From Streptomyces sp. NWU339 (lineage in GTDB: Bacteria > Actinomycetota > Actinomycetes > Streptomycetales > Streptomycetaceae): 64,000 nt of DNA. The translations under genes were made by a program, and so were the position numbers. Where the stretch lies: assembly GCF_003143855.1 (NCBI RefSeq), contig NZ_QFRK01000007.1, positions 1 through 64,000 on the forward strand, read 5' to 3'. The notes under the pieces are model-generated. The model did no database searches, was not told the DNA's origin, and saw only the letters and a program-made list of their open reading frames with translations. Of this stretch, positions 27,800 to 37,366 are shown piece after piece; position 1 is the stretch's first letter, and every line of letters starts with the position of its first letter.

Positions 27800-27916
27800 G
27801 TGAAGAAGACCCTCATCGGCGGCGCTGCCGCCGTCACCGCCGTCACTGCCGCCACCGCCCTCGTCAGGGGAGTCCTCCCCGACATCAGGCGCTACCTGCG
27901 GATGCGCAGGATGTGA
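27800..27916 (+). CDS. 38-residue basic membrane-type protein (DUF6893-like)
   Basis: With start GTG 27800 the product is 38 residues: a short basic end (MKKT), a hydrophobic Ala/Gly/Val helix, and the tail LPDIRRYLRMRRM. GGAG 6 nt before the GTG supports this start; ATG 27764, overlapping the protease stop, would give 50 residues. It resembles the very small proteins called DUF6893 in Streptomyces. A single-pass or membrane-surface role near the hydrogenase is inferred. Confidence 0.65.
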   Translation: MKKTLIGGAAAVTAVTAATALVRGVLPDIRRYLRMRRM

Positions 27917-28026
27917 ACCGAACGGCGTACGCAGGCGTGTGATCCCGGCGCGCCGGTCGGCCGGTCCGGGAGCGCGCGTCTGTAATGGGCGCCGGACAGG
28001 CAGCCACGGGCGCAGGACGGAGACCG

Positions 28027-28422
28027 ATGCACGAGATGTCCATCGCGCTGGCCGTCGTCGACCAGGTGGAACAGGCGGCCCGGCCCGCCGGGGCCACGGG
28101 CGTGGCACGCGTGGCCCTCGACGTGGGCGAACTGGCCGGTGTCGTCCCGGACGCGCTCGCCTTCTGCTTCGAACTGGCCTGCGCCGGCACCGTACTGGAA
28201 GGCGCCGAACTGACCACCCGGACCGTCCCCGGCACGGCACGCTGCACCGGGTGCGGCGACGTGTGGGAGGTCGGCATGCCTCCCCGCCTGCTGTGCCCCG
28301 TCTGCGGGCAGGCCGCGGCCGAACTGCTCTCCGGTCGCGAACTGCGCATCAGCGAGGTGCGGTGGGCCGCACCGGAACGACAGTCCGCACCGGCCGTGCC
28401 GCGGCCGGCCGACGCAACGTGA
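28027..28422 (+). CDS. hypA: HypA, nickel metallochaperone
   Basis: This 131-residue protein begins MHEMS, where the Met-His pair is the nickel site. The zinc-binding loop CTGCGDVW ... CPVCG lies near residues 74-98. HypA delivers Ni to the hydrogenase large subunit with HypB. The C-terminal 20 residues are Pro/Ala-rich and longer than in many homologues. Confidence 0.93.
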   Translation: MHEMSIALAVVDQVEQAARPAGATGVARVALDVGELAGVVPDALAFCFELACAGTVLEGAELTTRTVPGTARCTGCGDVWEVGMPPRLLCPVCGQAAAELLSGRELRISEVRWAAPERQSAPAVPRPADAT

Positions 28423-28453
28423 ACCCGTCTTCGAGGTAACCCGTCTTCGAGGT
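28422..28453 (+). repeat. Tandem 16-bp duplication between hypA and hypB
   Basis: AACCCGTCTTCGAGGT occurs twice without a gap (28422-28437 and 28438-28453). The second copy contributes GAGGTGA, the likely ribosome site for hypB; the first copy repeats the same GAGGT core upstream. Confidence 0.9.
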
Positions 28454-28463
28454 GAGCCGAACC

Positions 28464-29159
28464 ATGTGCAAAGTCGTCGATCTCCAACAGGCAGTCCTCG
28501 CCAAGAACACGACCGTCGCCCGGCTGCTGCGCTCCGAACTGGCCGCCCGCGGCACCACGGTCGTCAACCTGCTCTCCAGCCCCGGCAGCGGCAAGACCGC
28601 CCTGCTGGAACACGAACTGCTGCTGGCCCGGGAACGCCACGTCACCGTCGCCGCGCTCACCGCGGACCTGGCGACCGAGAACGACGCCGAACGCCTCGCC
28701 CGCTCCGGCGTCCCCGTCAAACAGGTCCTCACCGACGGGCTGTGCCACCTGGAGGCGGACATGCTCGCCGGGCACCTCCACGGCTGGCTCCCCGAGCACA
28801 CCCGGCTGCTGTTCGTGGAGAACGTGGGCAACCTGGTCTGCCCGGCTTCGTACGACCTCGGTGAATCGCTGCGGGTCGTGCTGGCCTCCGTGACCGAGGG
28901 GGAGGACAAGCCGCTCAAGTACCCGACGGCCTTCGGCCTCGCCCAGCTCGTGATCGTCACCAAGACCGACCTGGCCGCACCCGCCGAATTCGACGAGGCG
29001 GCCTTCCGCGCCAACGTCCAGCAGGTCAACCCGGGCGTGGAGGTGGTCCTCACCTCCGTGCGCACCGGAGCGGGCGTGGGCACACTGCTCGACCGGGCGC
29101 TCGCGGCGGCACAGGGCACCGTGCCCCACGCCCCGGTGATGGCCCGGGTACAGGCGTGA
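28464..29159 (+). CDS. hypB: HypB, nickel-insertion GTPase
   Basis: This 231-residue GTPase has the P-loop SSPGSGKT near residue 38, switch region TADLATENDAERL, ENVGNLVCPASYDLGE near 113, and TKTDLAAP. It lacks the His-rich N-terminal nickel-storage stretch found in some HypB proteins. It works with HypA to load Ni. ATG 28464 has GAGGTGA about 8 nt upstream; an alternative GTG at 28452 would add four residues. Confidence 0.94.
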   Translation: MCKVVDLQQAVLAKNTTVARLLRSELAARGTTVVNLLSSPGSGKTALLEHELLLARERHVTVAALTADLATENDAERLARSGVPVKQVLTDGLCHLEADMLAGHLHGWLPEHTRLLFVENVGNLVCPASYDLGESLRVVLASVTEGEDKPLKYPTAFGLAQLVIVTKTDLAAPAEFDEAAFRANVQQVNPGVEVVLTSVRTGAGVGTLLDRALAAAQGTVPHAPVMARVQA

Positions 29160-31540
29160 CCGCTCCCCAGCCCGTGGCCGACCGCACGCCGGCCCCGCGG
29201 CGCAGCCGGGTCGTCGTGCGGGGCGTGGTGCAGGGCGTCGGCTTCCGGCCGTACCTGTACACCCTGGCCACCGAACTCAGGCTCTCCGGTCATGTGACCA
29301 ACACCGCGGACGGCGTCGTCGTCGAGGTCGAGGGCGACCCGTCGTCCGTGGACCGGTTCTGCGCGCGCATCGCCCCCGACGCCCCGCCCCTGGCGCTCGT
29401 CGAATCGGTCGACGCCACCGAGGTTCCCACCACCGGCGCCGACGGATTCGCCATCGTCCCCTCACGCGCCGGCGGCCCCGCCCGCACGCTCGTCTCGCCG
29501 GACACCGCGACCTGCGACGACTGCCTCGCCGAACTCGCCGACCCGGCGGACCGGCGCCACCGGCACCCGTTCATCACCTGTACGCACTGCGGGCCGCGGT
29601 TCACCATCGTCACCGGCCTCCCGTACGACCGCGACCACACGACCATGGCCGGCTTCCCCCTGTGCGCCGACTGCGCCCGGGAATACGCCGACCCGGCCGA
29701 CCGCCGCTTCCACGCGCAGCCCGTGGCCTGCCCCGCCTGCGGGCCGCGGCTACGGCTGACCGTGGCCCCCGGGAAGGCCGGCGGCCCCGAACCCGCCGAC
29801 CCGATCCGCGCCGCGCGTGACCTGCTCGCCGACGGAGCGATCCTCGCGGTGAAGGGCCTGGGCGGCTACCACTTGGCCTGCGACGCGACCAACTCCCGGG
29901 CCGTGGCCGAACTGCGCCGCCGCAAGGCCCGCGGGGACAAGCCGTTCGCCCTGATGGCCGGGGACGTCACCGACATCGCACACCTGGTCCACGCCGGACC
30001 GGCGGAGCGCGACCTGCTCACCGCCAAGGAGCGGCCCATCGTCCTGATGCGGCGTCGCCGCACCGGCGCCCCGGACCCCGGCCGTCCACAGCCCGCCCGA
30101 GAGGTCGCCCCCGGCAGCCCCGACCTCGGCGTCATGCTCCCGTACACCCCCGTGCACCACCTGCTGCTCGAAGCCGACGACGACCACGATTCCACGCGAG
30201 CGCGGCTGCTGGTCATGACCAGCGGCAACCTCGCCGGCGAACCCATCGTCACCGACGACGCGGAGGCGCTGGAACGGCTGTCCGGCCTGGCGGACGCCTG
30301 GCTGCTGCACGACCGGCCGATCCATGTGCCGTGCGACGACTCGGTGATGCGGGTCTGCGACGGTGAGCCGCTGACCCTGCGCCGCTCCCGGGGCCATGCC
30401 CCGCTGCCGCTCGCCCTGCCCGTCCCCGTGATCCCGGCGCTCGCCGTCGGCGGCGACCTCAAGAACGCCTTCTGCCTCGGTGAGGACCGCAAGGCCTGGC
30501 TGTCGGCGCACATCGGGGACATGGACGACCTCGCCACCCAACAGGCCTTCGCACGCGCCGAGCGGCAACTGGAGGCGATCACCGGGGTACGGCCCGAACG
30601 TCTCGTCGCCGACCGCCACCCCGCCTACCGCTCGGGCCGCTGGGCCGAACGGCACGCCGCCGGGCGGCCCGTCCTGCGCGTCCAGCACCACCACGCCCAC
30701 GTCGCGTCCGTCATGGCCGAGCACGGCCTCGACGGCAGCAGCCCCGTCCTCGGGGTCGCCTTCGACGGCACCGGCTACGGGGACGACCGGGCCGTGTGGG
30801 GCGGTGAGTTCCTGGCCGCGGACTACGCCGGCTTCTCCCGCTTCGCGCATCTCTCCTACGTGCCGCTGCCCGGCGGGGACGCCGCCGTCCGGCGCCCGTA
30901 CCGGATGGCCCTGGCCCATCTGCGCGCCGCGGGCATCCCGTGGGACGGGGACCTGCCGTGCGAGACCGCCTGTCCGCCGAACGAACTCCGCCTTCTCGAC
31001 CGGCAGTTGACGCGCGGACTGAACTGCCTGCCCACATCGAGCATGGGCCGCCTCTTCGACGCCGTGTCCTCCCTCACCGGCGTGTGCCACCACGCGGGCT
31101 ACGAGGCACAGGCCGCCGTCGAGCTCGAGGCCGCCGCAGTGACGGCCGACGCCTGCGCGGACGACGCCCGCTACGCCTTCCGGCTCACCGGCGGGGACGG
31201 CATCCCCCTCGCCGCCGATCCCGCGCCCCTGCTGGCCGCGGTCGTCGACGACGTGCGGGGCGGCGTCCGGCCGTCCCTCGTCGCGGCACGCTTCCACCAC
31301 GCCGTCGCCGGGCTCGTGCACGGGGTGTGCAGCCGGGCACGCGACGAACTCGGCCTGGAGACGGTGGCCCTGACCGGCGGGGTGTTCGCCAACGTGCTGC
31401 TCTCGTCGGCGTGCGCGACACGGCTGCGCGGCGACGGCTTCACCGTGCTGCGTCACCGGCGCATCCCGCCGGGCGACGGAGGACTCGCCGTGGGCCAGCT
31501 CATGGTGGCCGCCCGTACCGGAGCCGCCGCCACCGAGTGA
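29156..31540 (+). CDS. hypF: HypF, carbamoyltransferase for the hydrogenase CN ligands
   Basis: This 794-residue protein is modular. An acylphosphatase domain (VRGVVQGVGFRPYLY) comes first, followed by two zinc-finger pairs (CDDCLAEL ... CTHCGPR and CADCAREY ... CPACGPR). A YrdC-like carbamoyl-AMP domain (about 200-400) and a Kae1-like C-terminal domain (VQHHHAHVASVMAEHG) complete it. HypF uses carbamoyl phosphate and ATP to carbamoylate HypE. GTG 29156 overlaps the hypB stop. Confidence 0.95.
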   Translation: MTAPQPVADRTPAPRRSRVVVRGVVQGVGFRPYLYTLATELRLSGHVTNTADGVVVEVEGDPSSVDRFCARIAPDAPPLALVESVDATEVPTTGADGFAIVPSRAGGPARTLVSPDTATCDDCLAELADPADRRHRHPFITCTHCGPRFTIVTGLPYDRDHTTMAGFPLCADCAREYADPADRRFHAQPVACPACGPRLRLTVAPGKAGGPEPADPIRAARDLLADGAILAVKGLGGYHLACDATNSRAVAELRRRKARGDKPFALMAGDVTDIAHLVHAGPAERDLLTAKERPIVLMRRRRTGAPDPGRPQPAREVAPGSPDLGVMLPYTPVHHLLLEADDDHDSTRARLLVMTSGNLAGEPIVTDDAEALERLSGLADAWLLHDRPIHVPCDDSVMRVCDGEPLTLRRSRGHAPLPLALPVPVIPALAVGGDLKNAFCLGEDRKAWLSAHIGDMDDLATQQAFARAERQLEAITGVRPERLVADRHPAYRSGRWAERHAAGRPVLRVQHHHAHVASVMAEHGLDGSSPVLGVAFDGTGYGDDRAVWGGEFLAADYAGFSRFAHLSYVPLPGGDAAVRRPYRMALAHLRAAGIPWDGDLPCETACPPNELRLLDRQLTRGLNCLPTSSMGRLFDAVSSLTGVCHHAGYEAQAAVELEAAAVTADACADDARYAFRLTGGDGIPLAADPAPLLAAVVDDVRGGVRPSLVAARFHHAVAGLVHGVCSRARDELGLETVALTGGVFANVLLSSACATRLRGDGFTVLRHRRIPPGDGGLAVGQLMVAARTGAAATE

Positions 31541-31580
31541 CGGAGCCGGGCCCGAACACGCGACAGTGAGGAGAAAACGC

Positions 31581-31901
31581 ATGTGTCTTGCGGTACCCGG
31601 CAGAGTGCTGGACGTCGAGGACCGGGACGGAACCCGTATGGCCACGGTCGACTTCGGAGGAGTCGTCAAGGACGTGTGCCTGGAGTACCTGCCGGACCTG
31701 AAGGTCGGGGAGTACGCCATCGTCCACGTAGGGTTCGCGCTCCAGCGGCTCGACGAGGAATCGGCCCGCAGAACCCTGGAGCTGTTCGAGAACCTCGGCA
31801 TGCTCCAGGAGGAGTTCGGCGACCCCTGGGAACAGGCGGCAGCCCAGGGCGCCGCGCGGCAGCCCTCAGACCACACCACCGCCCGGGAGGCACAGCAGTG
31901 A
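31581..31901 (+). CDS. hypC: HypC, Fe(CN)2CO assembly chaperone
   Basis: This 106-residue protein begins MCLAVPGRV with the essential Cys2. The body shows the beta-barrel pattern [27 protein letters not shown], with a C-terminal Gln/Ala-rich tail longer than in enteric HypC. It carries the iron with HypD and delivers it to the large subunit. ATG 31581 follows GAGGAG; upstream in-frame codons are not conserved. Confidence 0.95.
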   Translation: MCLAVPGRVLDVEDRDGTRMATVDFGGVVKDVCLEYLPDLKVGEYAIVHVGFALQRLDEESARRTLELFENLGMLQEEFGDPWEQAAAQGAARQPSDHTTAREAQQ

Positions 31902-33037
31902 AGTACATCGAGGAGTTCCAGGACCCCGGCCTCGCCGAACGGCTGCTGGACGACATCCGGGCCACCGTCACCCGTCCGTGGGCGCTGATGGAGGTCTGCG
32001 GCGGCCAGACCCACACCATCATCCGGCACGGCATCGACCAGCTCCTCCCCGAGGAGGTCGAGCTGATCCACGGCCCCGGGTGCCCCGTCTGCGTCACTCC
32101 GCTCGAGGTGATCGACAAGGCACTGGAGATCGCCTCCCGTCCCGATGTCATCTTCTGCTCCTTCGGCGACATGCTCCGCGTGCCCGGCACCGGACGCGAC
32201 CTGTTCCAGGTGCGCGGCACCGGCGGGGACGTCAGGGTCGTCTACTCCCCGCTCGACGCACTGCGCATCGCCCAGCAGAACCCGGACCGGCAGGTCGTCT
32301 TCTTCGGCATCGGCTTCGAGACGACCGCTCCGCCCAACGCGATGACGGTGTACCAGGCGCGCAAGCTCGGCATCCGCAACTTCAGTCTGCTGGTCTCGCA
32401 CGTACGGGTGCCGCCGGCGATCGAGGCGATCATGCAGTCGCCGGACTGCCGCGTGCAGGCGTTCCTCGCCGCCGGACACGTGTGCAGCGTCATGGGGATG
32501 GACGAGTACCCGGAACTCGCCGAGCGTTTCGGCGTGCCCATCGTCGTCACCGGGTTCGAACCGCTCGACATCCTGGAAGGCGTCCGCCGTACCGTCCGCC
32601 AGCTGGAACGCGGCGAGCACACCGTCGACAACGCCTACCCGCGCGCCGTGCGCCCGGAGGGCAACCCGGCGGCCCGGGCCATGCTCGACGACGTCTTCGA
32701 GGTCACCGACCGCGCCTGGCGCGGCATCGGCGTCATCCCGGACAGCGGCTGGCGGCTGTCCCCGCGCTACCGCGACTACGACGCCGAGCACCGCTTCGCC
32801 GTCGACGGCATCACGACCCGCGAACCGGCCGCCTGCCGCAGCGGCGAAGTGCTGCAAGGACTGATCAAGCCGCACGAGTGCGAGGCGTTCGGGACCACCT
32901 GCACCCCGCGCTCACCGCTCGGCGCCACCATGGTCTCCAGCGAGGGTGCCTGCGCCGCGTACTACCTCTACCGGCGGCTCGAGCTGAACACCCCGGCGAT
33001 GCCGGCCGTGTCCCTGGAGGGCAGTCCCGTTGTCTGA
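31898..33037 (+). CDS. hypD: HypD, Fe-S scaffold for Fe(CN)2CO assembly
   Basis: This 379-residue protein has all expected Cys motifs: CGGQTHTI near residue 35, [11 protein letters not shown] near 59, AGHVCSVMG near 192, and the C-terminal [12 protein letters not shown]. Together these hold the [4Fe-4S] cluster and the redox-active thiols. It forms the assembly complex with HypC. GTG 31898 overlaps hypC by 4 nt; the stop lies inside hypE. Confidence 0.95.
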   Translation: MKYIEEFQDPGLAERLLDDIRATVTRPWALMEVCGGQTHTIIRHGIDQLLPEEVELIHGPGCPVCVTPLEVIDKALEIASRPDVIFCSFGDMLRVPGTGRDLFQVRGTGGDVRVVYSPLDALRIAQQNPDRQVVFFGIGFETTAPPNAMTVYQARKLGIRNFSLLVSHVRVPPAIEAIMQSPDCRVQAFLAAGHVCSVMGMDEYPELAERFGVPIVVTGFEPLDILEGVRRTVRQLERGEHTVDNAYPRAVRPEGNPAARAMLDDVFEVTDRAWRGIGVIPDSGWRLSPRYRDYDAEHRFAVDGITTREPAACRSGEVLQGLIKPHECEAFGTTCTPRSPLGATMVSSEGACAAYYLYRRLELNTPAMPAVSLEGSPVV

Positions 33038-34133
33038 CACCACCGGCACCGTCCCCGGCGCCGTCCGGCAGGCCGAGGGCACCCGCCCGGACATGCTCAA
33101 CTGGACCTGCCCCGTACCGCTGCGCGACCAACCGCGGATCGTCATGGGCCACGGCGGCGGCGGAGCCCTGTCCGCCGAGCTCGTCGAGCAGCTCTTCACA
33201 CCCGCCTTCGGCGGCCCGGCACCGGCGGCGCTGACCGATTCCGCCGCCCTGGAACTCGGCGGGGCCAGGCTGGCCTTCTCCACCGACTCCTTCGTGGTGC
33301 GCCCGCTGTTCTTCCCCGGTGGCAGCATCGGGGACCTCGCGGTCAACGGCACCGTCAACGACCTCGCCATGAGCGGGGCCCGCCCCGCCTACCTGTCCTG
33401 CGGTTTCATCCTGGAAGAGGGCACCGGTACGGACGTCGTCGGCCGGGTCGCCGCGGCGATGGGCGCCGCCGCCCGGGCCGCGGGGGTGGAAGTCGTCACC
33501 GGCGACACCAAGGTCGTCGAGGCAGGGCACGGCGACGGCGTCTACATCAACACCTCCGGCATCGGACTGATCCCCTCGGGCGTGGACCTGCGGCCGGAGC
33601 GGGTGGTTCCGGGTGACGTCGTCCTCGTCAGCGGGGCGATCGGCGTCCACGGGGTGGCGATCATGAGCGTGCGGGAGGGGCTGGAGTTCGGGGTGGAGAT
33701 CCTGAGCGACTGCGCACCGCTCGGAGGCCTCGTCGAGGCGATGCTCGCCGTCACACCCGACCTGCACGCCCTGCGGGACCCCACCCGCGGCGGACTGGCC
33801 GCCTCGCTGAACGAGATCGCCGCCGCCTCCGGCACCGGCATCGTGGTGCGGGAACGCGCCGTGCCGGTCCCCGACGCGGTGACCAACGCGTGCGCGGTCC
33901 TGGGGCTGGACCCGATGTACGTGGCCAACGAAGGGAAGCTCGTGGCGTTCGTGCCGCCCGCCCACGCGGACGCCGTCCTGGCCGCCATGCGCGCACACCC
34001 GCTGGGCGCCGAGGCCGCGATGATCGGCGAGGTGACCGACGCGCACCCCGGTATGGTCGTCGCCCGCACCGCGCTGGGCGGCACCAGGGTGGTGGACCTG
34101 CCCCTCGGCGAGCAACTGCCGCGGATCTGCTGA
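33030..34133 (+). CDS. hypE: HypE, thiocyanate-forming dehydratase
   Basis: This 367-residue AIR-synthase-fold protein has GHGGGG near residue 41, [16 protein letters not shown] near 83, and the C-terminal PRIC whose Cys is carbamoylated by HypF and dehydrated to thiocyanate. It starts with the rare codon TTG at 33030, 8 nt before the end of hypD. The N-terminal 35 residues are an extension compared with many HypE proteins. It closes the hydrogenase locus; a strong terminator follows. Confidence 0.94.
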   Translation: MSDTTGTVPGAVRQAEGTRPDMLNWTCPVPLRDQPRIVMGHGGGGALSAELVEQLFTPAFGGPAPAALTDSAALELGGARLAFSTDSFVVRPLFFPGGSIGDLAVNGTVNDLAMSGARPAYLSCGFILEEGTGTDVVGRVAAAMGAAARAAGVEVVTGDTKVVEAGHGDGVYINTSGIGLIPSGVDLRPERVVPGDVVLVSGAIGVHGVAIMSVREGLEFGVEILSDCAPLGGLVEAMLAVTPDLHALRDPTRGGLAASLNEIAAASGTGIVVRERAVPVPDAVTNACAVLGLDPMYVANEGKLVAFVPPAHADAVLAAMRAHPLGAEAAMIGEVTDAHPGMVVARTALGGTRVVDLPLGEQLPRIC

Positions 34134-34184
34134 GGACCGCGGGCCACGGCCCCGGGGACACGGGTCCGCGGGGCGGCATGGGCT

Positions 34185-34227
34185 GTCGTGCCCGGCTCGC
34201 ATCCCGGCCGTGCGAGCCGGGCACGAC
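34185..34227. terminator. Terminator after the hydrogenase locus
   Basis: A perfect 17-bp inverted repeat (34185-34201 with 34211-34227) lies between the convergent hypE and photolyase genes. Confidence 0.85.
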
Positions 34228-34246
34228 GTTTCCTTCCTCTCCTTCC

Positions 34247-35620
34247 TCAGTACCGGCCGCGTGCGTGCTTGAACCGTGCCAGGCCGTCCGCGAGGTCGAT
34301 CAGCGGCCCGGGGTAGTCCAGGCGCGCGCGTTCACGCCCGGGCAGCCGCCACGGTTCATGGATGTGCTCGCCCGCCACGTCCCGTAGTTCCGGAACCCAG
34401 CGGCGTACGTACGCTCCCCGCGGGTCGAAGCGCCTGCCCTGCGCGACCGGGTTGAGCACGCGGTGGGGGCGGGTGTCGGTGCCGGTTCCGGCGACCCACT
34501 GCCAGTTGAGCTGGTTGTTGACGATGTCGCCGTCCACGAGCAGGTCGAGGAAGTGCCGGGCGCCGATCCGCCAGTCCACATACAGGGTCTTGGCCAGAAA
34601 ACTGGCTGCCAGCAGGCGTGCCCGGTTGTGCATCCAGCCCTCGTGGCGCAGTTGGCGCATCGCCGCGTCGACGACCGGATAACCGGTACGGCCCTCCCGC
34701 CACGCGGCGATGTCCTCGGACGCCTCCTCCTCGGTGCGCCACCGGTCGTGCCGGGTGCGGTAGTCCCGGGCGGACGCCGCCGGCCGTGCCGCCAGTACCT
34801 GGTGGTGGAAGTCGCGCCAGCACAACTGGCGTACGAACGCGTCCGCCCCGGGCCCGCCGTGCGCGCGGGCCCGCCGGACGAGTTCCACCGGCGAGAGGGC
34901 TCCGAAGTGCAGGTACGGCGACAGCCGGGAGGTCGCGTCGCCCGCCAGGTCGTCGTGGTGGTCCTCGTACCCGGACAGGTCCTCGCGGGCCCACCGGGAG
35001 AACCGCTCACGCCCCCGCTTCTCCCCGCCGGACGGCAGGTCCGGGGAGACGCCGGACAGCCCGTCACGGGACGGCAGCGGATCGCCGCGCACCGCCTCCG
35101 GGACGCGCACGGTGCGCGGCGTCGGACAGGTGTCCCGCAGCCGCTCTCGTGACCAGCGGCGGAAGTAGGGCGTGAACACGGCGTAGTGATCGGAGCCGGT
35201 CGGAGTCACGGTCCCCGCGCCCACAGCGGTGATCACGCCGTCGTGCACGCGCAGTGCCACGCCGTGGTCGCCGAGTTCCTCGCGCAGCCGCTCCTCCCGG
35301 CGCTGGGCGTATCCGGTGACCCCGGCGGCCATGTGCACCTCAAAGGCTCGGCACTCCGCGGCGAGCGCGCGGACCTCCCGCACGACCGGCCCCGTACGCA
35401 CCACCAGCCGACCGCCGCGCCGACGCAGTGAGGCGTCGAGGTCGGCCAGGCAGTCGGCGAGGAAGGCGCTGCGGTTGGGCGCGTCGAAGCCGGCCGCACG
35501 GACACCCGGGTCGCGTACGAACAGCGGCACCACCTCGTCCGCCGCCGCGAGGGCGGCGCGCAGCGGGGGATGGTCGTGCAGACGCAGGTCCGAGGTGAAC
35601 AGGACGACCGCGACGGTCAT
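34247..35620 (-). CDS. Deoxyribodipyrimidine photolyase
   Basis: This 457-residue protein has the N-terminal antenna domain (VLFTSDLRLHDHPPL) and the FAD-binding domain (SRLSPYLHFGALSP, WMHNRARLLAASFLAKTLYV, and DGDIVNNQLNWQWVAGTGTD). These fit a light-driven cyclobutane pyrimidine dimer repair enzyme rather than a (6-4) photolyase or plant-type cryptochrome, though this was judged by eye. ATG 35620 lies only 4 nt after the stop of the NAD-binding protein gene, so the two are co-transcribed. Confidence 0.92.
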   Translation of the reverse strand: MTVAVVLFTSDLRLHDHPPLRAALAAADEVVPLFVRDPGVRAAGFDAPNRSAFLADCLADLDASLRRRGGRLVVRTGPVVREVRALAAECRAFEVHMAAGVTGYAQRREERLREELGDHGVALRVHDGVITAVGAGTVTPTGSDHYAVFTPYFRRWSRERLRDTCPTPRTVRVPEAVRGDPLPSRDGLSGVSPDLPSGGEKRGRERFSRWAREDLSGYEDHHDDLAGDATSRLSPYLHFGALSPVELVRRARAHGGPGADAFVRQLCWRDFHHQVLAARPAASARDYRTRHDRWRTEEEASEDIAAWREGRTGYPVVDAAMRQLRHEGWMHNRARLLAASFLAKTLYVDWRIGARHFLDLLVDGDIVNNQLNWQWVAGTGTDTRPHRVLNPVAQGRRFDPRGAYVRRWVPELRDVAGEHIHEPWRLPGRERARLDYPGPLIDLADGLARFKHARGRY

Positions 35621-35624
35621 GGCG

Positions 35625-37241
35625 TCACTCCTGGTGTCGTGAAGCGGTGCTGTGGGTGCTGCTTCCGGACGTTCCGCCCGGCGGGGGAGTGCCGGACGCG
35701 GGCGGCGGGGATCCGGCCCCGCGCGCGCTCATGCCCTTGACCGCGGCCTGGGTGATGTTGCGGGCCATGCCGCCGAAGACGACGGCGTGGAAGGGGGCGA
35801 CGGACCACCAGTAGGCGTGGCCCGGCAGACCGCGTGGGTGGAACAGCGCGCGCTGCCGGTAGCGGGTGCGGCCCCCCGCGTCCGTCTCGGCGTACATCTC
35901 CAGCCACGCCAGGCCCGGCAGTCGCATCTCCGCCCGTAGCCGCAGCAGCCGCCCGGGCTCGATCTCCTCCACCCGCCAGAAGTCCAGTGAGTCCCCGGCC
36001 CGCAGGTGCTCGGCGTCGCGTCGTCCGCGCCGCAGCCCGACCCCGCCGACGAACCGGTCCAGCCAGCCCCTGACCGCCCAGGCGAGCGGGAAGGAGTACC
36101 AGCCGTTGTCGCCGCCGATGCCCTCGATCACCTTCCACAGCGCCTCGCGTGACGCGTCGACCGGCAGTTGCCGTTCGTCCTGGTAGAGGCTGCCGCCGGC
36201 CCAGTCCGGGTCGGTGGGCAGCGGATCGCTCGGGGCCCCCGGTACGGACGCCGACGACCAACGGGTGGCCACCTGTGCTTCCCGTACCCGTCGCAGGGCC
36301 AGCGCCAGCGCCTCGCCGAACGGCAGCGGCCGGCCCGGGGTGTCGGGCACGTACCGGGCGATGTCGTGCTCCTGGCAGACCACCTCGTGCCGCAGCGACT
36401 CCGTCAGCGGCCGGGCGATGGAGGCGGGCACCGGGGTGACCAGGCCGATCCACAGACTGGACAGCCTCGGGGTGAGGACCGGCACCGGCACGATGAGCCG
36501 CCGCCGCAGCCCGCCGACGGTGGCGTAACGGCGCATCATCTCCTGGTACGTGAGGACGTCCGGCCCGCCGATGTCGAACGCCCGGTCGACGTCGTCCGGC
36601 ATGGTGGCCGAGCCGACGAGGTAGCGCAGTACGTCCCGTACCCCGATGGGCTGGGTCCGGGTGTGCACCCAACGGGGGGTCACCATGACCGGCAGCCGCT
36701 CGGTCAGATAGCGCAGCATCTCGAAGGAGGCCGACCCCGAGCCGATGACGACCGCCGCCCGCAGCACGGTGGCGGGCACCGGGGCGTCGAGGAAGATGCG
36801 CCCGACCTCGGCCCGCGAGCGCAGATGAGGGGAGAGCGACCCTTCGGGCACGTCCGGTGGGGTGAGCCCGCCCAGGTAGACGATCCGCCGCACGCCGGCG
36901 GCGTGCGCCTGCTCGGCGAAGACACGGGCCGCACGGCGGTCGGTCTCCTCGAAGCCGGAACCGCCTGCGAGGGCGTGCACCAGGTAGTACGCGACGTCGA
37001 TCCCGTGCATGGCCGTGGCGACCGAGTCCGCGTCCGTGACGTCGCCCCGCACCGTCTCGACGTCCCCCGCCCAGGGATGGTCACGGAGTTTGTCCGGGGA
37101 ACGGGCCAGGCAACGGACGCGATGGCCGGCCTCCAGCAGTTCGGGTACCAGACGACCGCCGATGTACCCGGACGCCCCGGTGACCAGACAGTGCAACCGT
37201 TCTGTTTCCTGCCGTCCCTGCCGTCCGTCCGTGCCCACCAT
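35625..37241 (-). CDS. NAD(P)-binding epimerase-like protein fused to DUF2867-type domain
   Basis: This 538-residue protein starts with a Rossmann motif (LVTGASGYIGGRLVPELLEA) and an atypical SDR fold to about residue 310. A SRPBCC-like DUF2867 domain (YSFPLAWAVRGWLDRFVGG, RYRQRALFHPRGLPGHAYWW) follows. ATG 37241 has GGGAGGA directly upstream. It is the first gene of a two-gene operon with photolyase. The substrate is unknown. Confidence 0.85.
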   Translation of the reverse strand: MVGTDGRQGRQETERLHCLVTGASGYIGGRLVPELLEAGHRVRCLARSPDKLRDHPWAGDVETVRGDVTDADSVATAMHGIDVAYYLVHALAGGSGFEETDRRAARVFAEQAHAAGVRRIVYLGGLTPPDVPEGSLSPHLRSRAEVGRIFLDAPVPATVLRAAVVIGSGSASFEMLRYLTERLPVMVTPRWVHTRTQPIGVRDVLRYLVGSATMPDDVDRAFDIGGPDVLTYQEMMRRYATVGGLRRRLIVPVPVLTPRLSSLWIGLVTPVPASIARPLTESLRHEVVCQEHDIARYVPDTPGRPLPFGEALALALRRVREAQVATRWSSASVPGAPSDPLPTDPDWAGGSLYQDERQLPVDASREALWKVIEGIGGDNGWYSFPLAWAVRGWLDRFVGGVGLRRGRRDAEHLRAGDSLDFWRVEEIEPGRLLRLRAEMRLPGLAWLEMYAETDAGGRTRYRQRALFHPRGLPGHAYWWSVAPFHAVVFGGMARNITQAAVKGMSARGAGSPPPASGTPPPGGTSGSSTHSTASRHQE

Positions 37242-37366
37242 CGTTCCTCCCTGGGTTCGCCCCGATTGTCCCTCTATGGCCGATCGTGGCCGCACCAGCG
37301 CGCCCGCGCCCGTCGCGGCGAGTCGGCCGACGGCCGTGACGCGGGGGCGACCGTCTGCCCGCACGG

